Below, in pieces: positions 26,501-41,500 of a stretch of DNA of 64,000 bases. This stretch comes from Liolophura sinensis. Its lineage: Eukaryota; Mollusca; Polyplacophora; Chitonida; Chitonidae. The position numbers and the translations under genes were made by a program. The stretch spans positions 930,001 to 994,000 of the forward strand of contig NC_088300.1 in the NCBI RefSeq assembly GCF_032854445.1, written 5' to 3'. Each line of letters begins with the position of its first letter. The stretch's first letter is position 1. Below the pieces are notes generated by a model. The model saw nothing but the letters and a program-made list of their open reading frames with translations. It did not search any database and was not told the DNA's origin.

Positions 26501-29500
26501 TTTTGTAAAACTTTCTTCAGACTCCCATTTTATAGTATATCTAATTCTGAAATTTCTTATACGTTACATGGTACAGCAGGACTTGATAAAAGGCTTCAAA
26601 CTCAAAACTGCCCTATTGCGTTGATTTCGTAACAGCTTTCTCGATCTCACAGCATCGTACATCTACAGGTATATGTAATTACAGTTCCCCCTGAGAATGG
26701 TGTATGCAGTTCTCACCCCCTAATGCACTTATAAAGTGCATGTAAGTTTGTAACAACCTACAAAAATGGTGTATTGCATGTAATTCTTTCAAGCTGTAAA
26801 CATGATGTTTGTATTCTCTATCTACTAATATGGTGTAGGTAGTTATAACAACCATCTAATGTATGCACACATATGCTGGGGTTTTACGTCATACTTAAGA
26901 ATATGACGAAGACGAATCATTAGGGGTGTGTACGTTTACTGTCTCTTCTTGTGAGTCCATGCCGCCAATGCACTGCCACTACTGAAGCATCATACAAACC
27001 ACAGCGGACATTACACCCCACCTAGACACTACACTGAAGCATCATACCAACCAGAGCAGACATTACACCCCACAGACACTATAATGAAGCGTCATACCAG
27101 AGCAGACATTACACCCCCACCTAGACACTATACTGAAGCGTCATACGAACCAGAGCAGACATTACACCCCACCTAGACACTACACTGAAGCATCATACAA
27201 ACCAGCCACCATTAGACCCCATCGAGAGACTATACTGAAGCATCATACCAACCACAGGACACAGTACACCCCCACAGACACTACACTGAAGCATCATACC
27301 AACCAGAGCAGACATTACACCCCACCTACACACTATACTGAAGCATGATACCAACCAGAGCAGACATTACACCCCACCTACATACTATACTGAAGCATCA
27401 TACCAACCAGAGCACACATTACACCCCCACAGACACTATACTGAAGCATCATACCAACCACATCCGACACACACACAGTGTATGTATGATACTGAAGCAT
27501 CACACCAAACAGAGCAGACATTACACCCCACCTAGACACTACACTGAAGCATCATACCAACCAGAGCAGACATTACGCCCCACATAGACACTACACTGAA
27601 GCATCATACCAACCAGAGCAGACATTACACCCCACCTAGACACTATAATGAAGCGTCATATCAACCAGAGCAGACATTACACCCCCACAGACACTATACT
27701 GAAGCATGATACCAACCAGAGCACACATTACACCCCCACCTAGACACTACACTGAAGCATCATACCAACCAGAGCACACATTACACCCCCACCTAGACAC
27801 TACACTGAAGCATCATATCAACCAGAGCAGACATTACACCCCACCTAGACACTACACTGAAGCGTTATACCAACCAGAGCAGACATTACACCCCAAGCTA
27901 GACACTACACTGAAGCGTCATATGAACCACAGCAGACATTACACCCCACCTAGACACTACACTGAAGCATCATACCAACCAGAGCACACATTACACCCCA
28001 CCTAGACACTACACTGAAGCGTTATACCAACCAGAGCACACATTACACCCCCAGCTAGACACTACACTGAAGCATCATACCAACCAGAGCACACATTACA
28101 CCCCACCTACACACTACACTGAAGCATCATACCAACCAGAGCACACATTACACCCCACCTACACACTATACTGAAGCATGATACCAACCAGAGCACACAT
28201 TACACCCAACCTACACACTATACTGAAGCATCATACCAACCAGAGCACACATTACACCCCCACCTAGACACTACACTGAAGCATCATACCAACCAGAGCA
28301 CACATTACACCCCACCTACACACTATACTGAAGCACGATACCAACCAGAGCACACATTACACCCCAAGCTAGACACTACACTGAAGCATCATACCAACCA
28401 GAGCAGACATTACACCCCCACCTAGACACTACACTGAAGCGTCATACGAACCAGAGCACACATTACACCCCACCTAGACACTACACTGAAGCGTCATATG
28501 AACCACAGCAGACATTACACCCCACCTAGACACTACACTGAAGCATCATACCAACCAGAGCAGACATTACACCCCACCTAGACACTACACTGAAGCGTCA
28601 TACCAACCAGAGCACACATTACACCCCACATAGACACTACACTGAAGCATCATACCAACCAGAGCACACATTACACCCCACCTAGACACTACACTGAAGC
28701 ATGATACCAACCAGAGCAGACATTACACCCCACCTACACACTATACTGAAGCATGATACCAACCAGAGCAGACATTACACCCCACCTAGACACTACACTG
28801 AAGCATCATACCAACCAGAGCAGACATTACACCCCACATACACACTATACTGAAGCATGATACCAACCAGAGCAGACATCACACCCCACCTACACACTAT
28901 ACTGAAGCATGATACCAACCAGAGCACACATTACGCCCCACCTAGACACTACACTGAAGCATCATACCAACCAGAGCACACATTACACCCCACCTAGACA
29001 CTACACTGAAGCATCATACCAACCAGAGCACACATTACACCCCCACCTAGACACTATACTGAAGCATGATACCAACCAGAGCACACATTACACCCCCACC
29101 TAGACACTATACTGAAGCATCATACCAACCAGAGCAGACATTACACCCCCAGCTAGACACTACACTGAAGCGTCATACCAACCAGAGCAGACATTACACC
29201 CCACCTAGACACTATACTGAAGCATCATACCAACCAGAGCAGACATTACACCCCACCTAGACACTATACTAACATCGGGCAACCTGTCCGGTTTCCTCAC
29301 TCTAGCCTCTCAGTGCTGAGCACGCAGCAAGACAGCAACAAGTACTATCTCAGATCTTCCAATATTAGTGCAGATGCTCTAACCAGTAGGCCACAGAGAC
29401 AGTCTCTAAACATGGTGTTTATGCTTTTAACAACCCTTATACAAGGCGTACCTGGTTCTTCCAGCCTGGCAACACGGCATAAGTAGTTCTAACTATCTGT

Positions 29501-32500
29501 AAACACAGTGTATGTAGTTCTAACTATCTGTAAACACGGTGCATGTAGTTCTCACTATCTGTACACACGGTGTATGTAGTTCTCACTATATGTAAACATG
29601 GTGCATGTAGTTCTCACTATATGTAAACCATGATGTATGCTGTTCTCACTATATGTAAACAAGGATGTATGTTGTTCTCATTATCTGTAAACACGGGGCA
29701 TGTAGTTCTAACTATCTGTAAACACAGTGTATGTAGTTCTAACTATCTGTAAACATGGTGCATGTCGTTCTCACTATCTGTACACACGGCGTATGTAGTT
29801 CTCACTATATGTAAACATGGTGCATGTAGTTCTCACTATATGTAAACCATGATGTATGCTGTTCTCACTATATGTAAACAAGGATGTATGTTGTTCTCAT
29901 TATCTGTAAACACGGGGCATGTAGTTCTAACTATCCGTAAACACGGTGCATGTAGTTCTAACTATCTGTAAACACGGTGCATGTAGTTCTCACTATCTGT
30001 ACACACGGTGTATGTAGTTCTCACTATATGTAAACATGGTGCATGTAGTTCTCACTATATGTAAACCGGGAGGTATGTCCTTCTCACTATCTGTAAACAC
30101 AGTGCATGTAGTTCTCACTATATGTAAACATGGTGCATGTAGTTCTCACTATATGTAAACCGGGAGGTATGTCCTTCTCACTATCTGTACACACGGTGTA
30201 TGTAGTTCTCACTATCTGTAAACATGGTGCATGTAGTTCTCACTATATGTAAACCAGGATGTATGTTGTTCTCACTATCTGTACATACGGTGCATGTGGT
30301 TCTAACTATCTGTAAACACGGTGCATGTGGTTCTAACTATCTATAAACATGGTGTATGTAGTTCTCATTATCTATAAACACGGTCTATGATTTTATTTAT
30401 TTATTTGATTGGTGTTTTACGCCGTACTCAAGAATATTTCACTTATACGACGGCGGCCAGCATTATGGTGGGTGGAAACCGGGCACACCCCGAGGGAAAC
30501 CCACGACCATCCGCAGGTTGCTGGCAGACCTTCCCACTTACGGACGGTCTATGAAGTTCTAACTATCTATGAACACAGTGTATGTGGTTGTAAGTAGTTT
30601 TAACTATATGTAAACAGAGTGTATGTGGTTGTAAGTAGTTTTAACTATCTGTAAACAGAGTGTATGTGGTTCTATCTGTACACACGATGTTAGTAGTTCC
30701 AACTATCTGTAAACACATTGTATGTAGTTGTAAGTAGTTTTAACTATCTGTAAACACAGTGTATGTGGTTCTATCTGTACACACGATGTTAGTAGTTCCA
30801 ACTATCTGTAAACACATTGTATGTAGTTGTAAGTAGTTTTAACTATATGTAAACACAGTGTATGTAGTTGTAAGTAGTTTTAACTATCTATAAACACAGT
30901 GTATGTGGTTCTATCTGTACACACGATGTTAGTAGTTCCAACTATTTGTAAACACATTGTATGTAGTTGTAAGTAGTTTTAACTTTATGTAAACACAGTG
31001 TATATAGTTGTAAGTAGTTTTAACTATCTATAAACACAGTGTATGTAGTTCTATCTGTCTATAAACACAGTGTATGTAGTTGTAACTATCTATAAACACA
31101 GTGTATGTAGTTCTATCTGTCTATAAACACAGTGTATGTAGTTGTAACTATCTATAAACACAGTGTATGTAGTTGTATCTGTCTATAAACACGCGGTACA
31201 TAGTTCTAACTATCTATAAACATGGTGAATGTAGATCTAACTATTCATAAACGCGGTGCAAACATGCTGTGGTTATAACACCTCGTAAACATGCTGTGTG
31301 TGGTTATAACACCTTGCAAACATTCTGTGTGTGGTTATAACAACTTGTAAACATGCTGTGTGTGTTTATAACAACTTGTAAGCATGCTGTGTGTGGTTAT
31401 AACAACTTGTAAACATGCTGTGTGTGGTTATAACAACTTGTAAACATGCTGTGTGTGTTTATAACAACTTGTAAGCATGCTGTGTGTGGTTATAACAACT
31501 TGTAAACATGCTGTGTGTGTTTATAACAACTTGTAAGCATGCCATGGGTGGTTATAACAACTTGAAAACATGCTGTGTGTGGTTATAACAATTTGTAAAC
31601 ATGCTGTGTGTGGTTATAACAATTTGTAAACATGCTCTGTGTGTTTATAACAACTTGTAAGTATGCTGTGTGTGGTTATAACAACTTGTAAGCATGCTGT
31701 GTGTGGTTATAACAACTTGTAAACATGTTGTCTGGTTATAACACCTTGTAAACATGTTGTCTGGTTATAACACCTTGTAAACATGCTGTGTATGGTTATA
31801 ACAACTTGTAAACATGTTGTGTGTGGTTGTCCATGAACCTGTTACCAGACATATATCTTTGTAGTTTTCACCCGCTGTGTTAAATCTTACCATCGGGCTG
31901 CAGGCCTGAGAAGGTGAACATGTCCAGACTGGAGTAGAACTTCCCTCTCTGTACCAGAGACCTAGGCACAGGTCCCAGTAAATGTACCATCTGAGACAGA
32001 AAACAACCATCCAAACATGACTCAAGAAATGTTCGCGTCTATGACAGCAATCAGGTTTATCAGTGAAAAAAACAGGGATACCTGCAGTAAACCAGTGAAC
32101 TTCCCTGGGTACCTGACAAACATCCTGACTGAAAGCTCAGGGATACTCTAGAAAATATGATACTCAGCAGTAACTCTCGCAGCTTAACACAATAAATGTA
32201 AATAAATTATGTAAAGATAATTCCTCTTTTGACTGACTGAGTAATTGAGAAGGCCAATGTAGGCCCTATACATATGTTGTGTATTTCAAAAGTGCTGCAG
32301 TTTGCCAAACCAACTCCCCAAACAAATCTAGTGAGCATTCAGCAGATACTGGTCACAATGATTATCACACATGCAGAACCAAATCACACCTCTTTCCCTG
32401 TTTGTTTGTCGTCATTTTGATATCCTTATCATAAAACGGCCATGTACATTTGTCATGAGGTTGTATCAGTTCTCCCCCTTGTGTTGTTGACACAGTCATG

Positions 32501-35500
32501 AGGTTGTATCACTTCTCCCCCTTGTGGTGTTGACACAGTCATGAGGTTGTATCAGTTCTCCACCTTGTGGTGTTAACGTAGTCATGAGTTTGTACCAGTT
32601 CTCCCCCTTGTCATGTGGACATAGTCATGAGGTTGTATCAGATCTTGCCCTTGTTATGTTGATATAGTCTTGAGGTTGTATCAGTTCTCCACCTTGTGGT
32701 GTTGACAGTCATGAGAATGTATCAGTTCATGCCCTTGCGGTGTTGACATAGTCATGAGTTTGCATCAGTTCTCCCCCAAGTGTTGTTGACACAGTCATGA
32801 GGCTGTATCAGTTCTCTCCCTTGTGGTGCTGACAGTCATGAGGTTGTATCAGTTCTCCCCCTTGTGTTGTTAACATAGTCACGAGGTTGTATCAGTTCTC
32901 ATCTTTGTGGTGTTGACATAGCCATGAGGTTGTATCAGTTCTTTCCCTTGTGGTGTTGACATAGTCATGAGGTTGTATCAGTTCTCCACCTTGTGGTGTT
33001 GACATAGTCATGAGGTTGTATCAGTTCTCCCCCTTGTTGTGTTGACAGTCATGAGGTTGTATCAGTTCTACCCCTTGTCGTGTTGACATAGTCATGAGGT
33101 TGTATCAGTTCTCCCCTTGTGGTGTTGACATAGTCATGAGCTTGTATCAGTTCTCCCTCTTGTGGTGTTGACAGTCATGAGTTTGTATCAGTTTTCCCCC
33201 TTGTGGTGTGGACATAGTCATGAGGTTGTATCAGTTCTCGCCCTTGTGTTGTTGACATAGTCATGAGGTTGTATCAGTTCTCCCCCTTGTGTTGTTGACA
33301 CAGTCATGAGGTTGTATCAGTTCATGCCCTTGTCGTGTTGATATGGTCATGAGGTTGTATCAGTTCTCGCCCTTGTGTTGTTGACAGTCATGAGGTTGTA
33401 TCAGTTCTCCCCCTTGTCGTGTTGACATGGTCATGAGGTTGTACCAGTTCATACCCTTGTGTTGTTGACATAGTCATGAGGTTGTATCAGTTCATGCCCT
33501 TGTTGTGTTGATATAGTCATGAGCTTGTATCAGTTCATGCCCTTGTGGAGTTGACATAGTCACGAGGTTGTATCAGTTCTCCCCTTGTGTTGTTGACATA
33601 GTCATGAGGTTGAACAGGTAGGCTTGTACAGGTAATCACATAACTCTCTAATCCTCTTGGTCTTAATTATAACTGCCCAACCTACATGTACTTAAAGAGC
33701 TGTTTTAAAACATTTTGAGTCAATAAGTCTGGACTGTGGTCTGTATTTCATGACAGATGGAGTTTTATTTCAGTTACTCTGCACACCTGCCCTGGGGTTA
33801 AAACCCAGCTAACCAACATGACCAACACTTGCTACCTAAAATAGAATGTTTAGATCCTGGTCTTAAGTAATCCAGAATATCTGTTATCTGCACACCAGAA
33901 GCATTTGCTGTGTTCAGAATATCTGTTACCCACACACAGGCAGCATTTGCTGTGTTCAGAATATATGTTACCTGCAAACAGGCAGCATTTGCTGTATTCA
34001 GAATATATGTTACCCACACACAGGCAGCATCTGCTGTATTCAGAATATGTGTTACCCACACACAGGCAGCATTTGCTGTGTTCAGAATATCTGTTACCTG
34101 CACACAGGCAGCATTTGCTGTATTCAGAATATCTGTTACCCACACACAGGCAGCATTTGCTGTGTTCAGAATATCTGTTACCCACACACAGGCAGCATTT
34201 ACTGTTTTCAGAATATCTGTTACCCACACACAGGCAGCATTTACTGTTTTCAGAATATCTGTTACCCGCACACAGGCAGCATTTACTGTTTTCAGAATAT
34301 CTGTTACCCACACACAGGCAGCATTTACTGTTTTCAGAATATCTGTTACCCACACACAGGCAGCATTTGCTGTATTCAAAATATCTGTTAGCCGCATACT
34401 GGCAGCATCTGCTGTATTCGGAATATATGTTACCTGCAAACAGCCAGCATTGCTGCATTCAGAATATCTGTTAGCCGCATACAGGCAGCATCTGCTGCAT
34501 TCCGAATATCTGTTACCTGCAAACAGCCAGCATTGCTGCATTCAGAATATCTGTTAGCCGCACAGAGCCAGCATCTGCTGTATTCAAAATATCTGTTACC
34601 TGCACACAGGGAGCACCTGCTGTATTCAAAATATCTGTTACCTGCACACAGGTAGCATTTGCTGTATTCAGAATATCTGTTACCCGCACACAGGCAGCAT
34701 CTGCTGTTTTCAGAATATCTGCTTGCCATACACAGACAGCATCTGTATTTGCTGTGTTCAGAATATCTGTTTGCCATACACAGGCAGCATCTACATTTGC
34801 TGTGTTCAGAAGAATCTGTTAGTCGCATACAGCCAGCATCTGCTGTATTCAGAATATCTGTTACCCTCACACAGGCAGCATTTACTGTTTTCAGAATATC
34901 TGTTACCCGCACACAGGCAGCATTTACTGTTATCAGAATATCTGTTACCCTCACACAGGCAGCATTTACTGTTTTCAGAATATCTGTTACCCACACAAAG
35001 GCAGCATTTGCTGTTTTCAGAATATCTGTTACCCACACACAGGCAGTATTTACTGTGTTCAGAAAATCTGTTACCCTCACACAGGCAGCATTTACTGTTT
35101 TCAGAATATCTGTTACCCACACACAGGCAGCATTTACTGTTTTCAGAATATCTGTTACCCACACAAAGGTAGCATTTGCTGTTTTCAGAATATCTGTTAC
35201 CCTCACACAGGCAGCATTTACTGTTTTCAGAATATATGTTACCCACACAAAGGTAGCATTTGCTGTTTTCAGAATATCTGTTACCCTCACACAGGCAGCA
35301 TTTACTGTTTTCAGAATATCTGTTACCCACACACAGGCAGCATTTACTGTTTTCAGAATATCTGTTACCCACACACAGGCAGCATTTACTGTTTTCAGAA
35401 TATCTGTTACCCGCACACAGGCAGCATTTACTGTTTTCAGAATATCTGTTACCCACACACAGGCAGCATTTACTGTTTTCAGAATATCTGTTACCCACAC

Positions 35501-38500
35501 ACAGGCAGCATTTACTGTTTTCAGAATATCTGTTACCCGCACACAGGCAGTATTTACTGTGTTCAGAAAATCTGTTACCTGCAAAGACTGTGGGTGCAAA
35601 ATACCATCTGTTAAGAATTCTTATTGTGAAATTTTTGGGATGCCTGGATCATTAAAAAATGTTGTCCATTGCACTGGGATTAAGAAAGAGAGATTAAATC
35701 CACCCACAAAAGCTGCTTACAATGCCATGTGTAACATCTAACACACATATAGATGTTCAACCATTCACAGTATCACATACATGTAATGAATATTTTGACA
35801 GAAATAAATAAATTTTGTTTCTAATTATAAAGTGTCCAGTCAACCATTTCCAACTGAAGGAGAATTTATGCTACAAGCAATACGAGTATTAAAATCATTC
35901 AATGGTCCCTCAGAACAAACCAAGTCCCCTTTGGGTGGAGTATCACAAGTACATCTACACTGCACATCCATCAAGCAGGTTAAGGGGCCTCCCCACAGAG
36001 CCTGCATCTTTTCTTCACTTTTCTCACCTCCATATCCAAAATACAAAAACAAATGGTATAGACTTCATTCGTTTTAGCGTAAGAAAAAATGAATCAAAGG
36101 CGATAAGTTTAAACGAGTGCTCATTTTTCATTCAAGATTTCTTCAAAAGTAGCCCTTGCCAATAACACAGAACCCAGCTGTTCTAAGTTCCATTACCTAC
36201 ATACATGTTGACTTATTGATTTGCTTAGTTGACATTTATCACTTCGTCAGGTATTAAAATCCATGCTAAGTATGCCGACATACTGCAACATACCTATCGT
36301 ATGCACGTATTATGCAAGTGCTTGGGGTTTAACGTCATGCTTATACTTTTTCAGTCATATGACGACAAAGGAACCCTTAGAGTGTATGTAATGTGCCTCC
36401 TTGCTGCAGGACGGATTTCACCGCTATTCTATCTCATGCGGCTTCAATGAGATGGCTTTCCAAAGGCAAGTAAATCGCCCTGCCTGAGCCATTATCCTGA
36501 TAGGGGTCAACCAGTCATTGCACTATCCCCTTAATGCTGAAGGCCAGGTGAGGAAGTTACAGCTTCTTCTGTTTTAAGGTCTTAGGTGTGACCCAAGAGT
36601 GACCATGGATCTACTGATCCTGAAGCGGACGCTCTACGCAGCTGTCGAACCCAAATGTCATTAAGTCAAGAGCAAAAGCCCTGGACCACAAGTCCTAACC
36701 AACTCTCGACACAGCTTATAGTAGTAACAGCTGTTCTGTGACTGGTTATCTGACCTTTAAGAACTTGTTAACTATTGTTCAGCCTTTTACAATCTACTAC
36801 AAAATCACTGTTTTCATAAAAACATTTTAAAACAGCTGCATTGCATATGTCTTTACAGAGCTGTAAGTCAAAGGTCGCCTGTACTTAATTTGTACAACCA
36901 TTCCAAAGTATTCTGCGCTTAGCACTACACAGGTACATGAACGTGACAGCCCAAAAACATACTCTGATTTATGCTGATATTCAAAGAACCAACCAGTGCA
37001 CTGTTCATGGAAATAAAACTACACGACAATATGTGCCATGCCACCACAAGCAGCTTCCATGTGATTTACTCATGGCATACATGTAATCAGAACTTGACAT
37101 GATCCCAGCTTCAGAAGGCAGGTCCCAGAGTAATACAAGTACATGAAATAATGTCTCATCACATTTTCAAAGCTTACTGACACCATCTCTATCTGCACAC
37201 AGTCAATGAGTAACCATGTAACAAATTTATCCTGCAAAAGACCTATCAATTCAGAGAAGAAGGCTGATGTATTTGCAAATCGCTGCTGCGACATCACTGT
37301 TTTCACATCCAAATGCCACAATGAAGGGAGATAACCTAGTTAAAATGAGCATATTGCATTTGCTGTAGGATACATATATACAATATCAGTCTCCCAAGTG
37401 ACTTGCATTGCTCAGTTAACACAAGTATTTTGTCTGATGTGGGATGCATAACAATACAAACACAGACACCCATTACAAGTTCTGTTTTTCAGGAGGGACG
37501 AATGTAATTCTGTGTATTTTAGGGTGTAAAGTTTTGTCTTGCTGACAGCTTGCCGTTTTTGGTGTACAGGTGCATGCTTGGTATTAAAATGATGGAAACT
37601 GTCAAAGCTTTGGAGAGGTATGGGTTTTACTGATGAAAGTTTGAAATTCTGGGAGAGAGGACACAAGGAGACAGGTGGTGATGAGGCTGCGAGTGACGTC
37701 CCCTTTGGCGTTGCTAGGCACCCCGCCCTTTTGCCCGCAGAGAAAGGTCCAGATTTTGACGGTCAACCTATGTCAAGCTTTCATGGCTTCTTTCTCAAAG
37801 GCGAGGTACGCATCATAGCTTATTGGCCACGGAATGTTTGGGGCTGAGCTACAGCACTAAACGTTAACATTGTCGCTTATGGAAAATTAATGGCATATAG
37901 TTGTATTTTAAAAGTAATTTCTTTGTCCACATCTTTTAATTTGATGGCGATATTGGAACATAACCTACGACACATTCACGTGACCGCAGAATACAAAATG
38001 CATATCATCACCCGCATGCCATTCTGGGCTTACCATGAGGTGAGATTTATTCCTAAGACAGAGGAAGATGTGGTGTTGTACTGTTCACCCACTCACCATA
38101 CAGATTATACATATTGTAGGGGGCCAAATGCCCATTGTTGCATTGTTGCATCCATTAATATTTGGGGTGTTTGGATTTTGGAAGGTTATTCAGTAAATAT
38201 ACAATGCATTTGGTGATTATATGCATACACCCACCTTCTGCAGGACTTCCTCTTTGGTTGCACCGTAGAACAGTGGTCTGCCCAGGAAGAGCTCTGCCAG
38301 TATACAACCCACAGACCACAGGTCTATCTCCTGACCAAACTGTAAACCAAACATCACCTGCAACACACAAACCAGCACATACAGTACAGTGTACAACCCA
38401 CAGGTCTATCTCCTGACAAAACTGTAAACCAAACATCACTTGCAACACATAAACCAGCATATACAATATAGTGTACAACCCACAGATCACAGGCCTTTCT

Positions 38501-41500
38501 CCTGACCAAACTGTAAACCAAACATTCCCTGCAACACATAAACCAGCACATACAATACAGTGTACAACCCACAGACCACAGGTCTATCTCCTGACCAAAC
38601 TGTAAACCAAACATCACCTGCAACACACAAACCAGCACATACAGTACAGTGTACAACCCACAGGTCTATCTCCTGACAAAACTGTAAACCAAACATCACT
38701 TGCAACACATAAACCAGCACATACAATACAGTGTACAACCCACAGATCACAGGCCTTTCTCCTGACCAAACTGTAAACCAAACATTCCCTGCAACACATA
38801 AACCAGCACATACAATACAGAGTACAACCCACAACTCTCCTGACCAAACTGTAAACCAAACATCACCTACAACACATAAACCAGCACATACAATACAGTG
38901 TATAACCCACAGACCACAGGTCTATCTCCTGACCAAACTGTAAACCAAACATCACCTGCAACACATAAACCAGCACATACAATACAGTGTACGACCCACA
39001 GGTCTATCTCCTGATCAAACTGTAAACCAAACATCACTTGCAACACATAAACCAGCATATACAATACAGTGTACAACCCACAGATCACAGGCCTTTCTCC
39101 TGACCAAACTGTAAACCAAACATTCCCTGCAACACATAAACCAGCACATACAATACAGAGTACAACCCACAACTCTCCTGACCAAACTGTACACCAAACA
39201 TCACCTACAACACATAAACCAGCACATACAATACAGTGTATAACCCAAAGACCACAGGTCTATCTCCTGACCAAACTGTACACCAAACATTTTTTTTTTT
39301 TTTTGATTGGTGTTTTACGCCGTACTCAAGAATATTTCACTTATACGACGGCGGCCAGCATTATGGTGGGTGGAAACCCACGACCATCCGCAGGTTGCTG
39401 GCAGACCTTCCCACGTACGGCCGGAGAGGAAGCCAGCATGAGCTGGTCTTGAACTCACAGCGACCGCATTGGTGAGAGGCTTCTGGGTCACTACGCTGCG
39501 CTAGCGCGCTAACAGACTGAGCCACGGAGGCCCCTAAACCAAACATCACCTACAACACATAAACCAGCACATACAATACAGTGTATAACCCACAGACCAC
39601 AGGTCTATCTCCTGACCAAACTGTAAACCAAACATCACCTGCAACACACAAACCAGCACATACAGTACAGTGTACAACCCACAGGTCTATCTCCTGACAA
39701 AACTGTAAACCAAACATCACCTGCAACACATAAACCAGCATATACAATACAGTGTACAACCCATAGATCACAGGCCTTTCTCCTGACCAAACTGTAAACC
39801 AAACATTCCCTGCAACACATAAACCAGCACATACAGTACAGTGTACAACCCACAGACCACAGGTCTATCTCCTGACCAAACTGTACACCAAACATCACCT
39901 ACAACACATAAACCAGCACATACAATACAGTGTACAACCCACAGACCACAGGTCTATCTCCTGACCAAACTGTAAACCAAACATTCCCTGCAACACAAAC
40001 CAGCACATACAGTACAGTGTACAACCCACAGACCACAGGTCTATCTCCTGACCAAACTGTAAACCAAACATCACCTACAACACATAAACCAGCACAAACA
40101 ACACAGTGTACAACCCACAGATCACAGGCCTATCTCCTGACCAAACTGTAAACCAAACATCACCTGCAACACATAAACCAGCACATACAATACAGTGTAC
40201 AACCCACAGGTCTATCTCCTAACAAAACTGTAAACCAAACATCACCTACAACAACCAGTACATACAATACAGTGTACAACCCACAGTCCACAGGCCTGTC
40301 TCCTGACAAAACTGTAAACGAAACATCACCTGCAACACATAAACCAGCACATACAATACAGTGTACAACCCACAGATCACAGGCCTATCTCCTGAACCAA
40401 ACTGTAAACCAAACATCACCTACAACACATAAACCAGCACATACAATACAGTGTACAGCCCACAGGCCTGTCTCCTGACAAAACTGTAAACAAAACATCA
40501 CCTACAACAACCAGCACATACAATACAGTGTACAACCCACAGTCCACAGGCCTGTCTCCTGACAAAACTGTAAACCAAACATCACCTGCAACACATCAAC
40601 CAGCACATACAATACAGTATGCAACCCACAGGTCTATCTCCTGACCAAACTGTAAGCCAAACATCACCTACAACACATAAACCAGCACATACAGTACAGT
40701 GTACAACCCACAGGTCTATCTCCTGACCACACTGTAAACCAAACATCACCTGCAACAACCAGATTACAACCCACAGACCACAGGCCTATCTCCTGACCAA
40801 ACTGTAAACCAAACATCACCTACAAGAAACCAGCACATACAATACAGTGTACAACCAACAGACCACAGGCCTGTCTCCTGACAAAACTGTAAACCAAACA
40901 TCACCTACAACAACCAGCACACACAATACAATATACAGTCCACAGACAACAAGCCAATATAATGTGAACATTGCTAAAGGTGACATGCAACATGAACATT
41001 GCTAAAGGCACAAAGCTTTCTTGTCTACAGTCATGGGAGGGGCCGTTAAGTATGGTTACAGAGTACAACACTTTCCTAAAGGTGCAATCCAGACTGGCAT
41101 AGTTGTCCCCTTACCTCTGGTGCCCTGTACAGTAGAGTCTGGAGATCAAAGTCTTCATAGTATAGGGAAACTTCATCATACACGCAGTGAATGGCGTTTC
41201 CAAAATCTGCCACGTGCAGGGAGTTTAGGTCACCTTCTGCAAAACGTAAGTCCATCTTAATAACTACAGTGACAGGACTGGATTCACCAACCTATCACAG
41301 CCTAAAACTCTGGCAGGGGATCACAACATATTCCATCAACACTTGTACACTGTTACTGGAAACATTGTCTGTTCCACAATCAATAATAACAAATAATAAA
41401 ATATGTCTTATTGTATTGACTGATGACTTTTCATGACATACAAATATGGCTGTGGTGTTGGTGGATGACAGGTGATCTTCAATAAATGTAAAACAGACTC

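Noticed and set aside
33798-35741. Cys-rich and Thr-rich frames up to 389 codons
   Set aside because: A 42-bp repeat artefact on both strands.
38155-40478. Many 60-130-codon frames with FGLQFGQEIDLWSVGC
   Set aside because: These are repeated partial copies of kinase exon 8, not separate kinase genes; only 38357-38235 completes the exon and has a donor.
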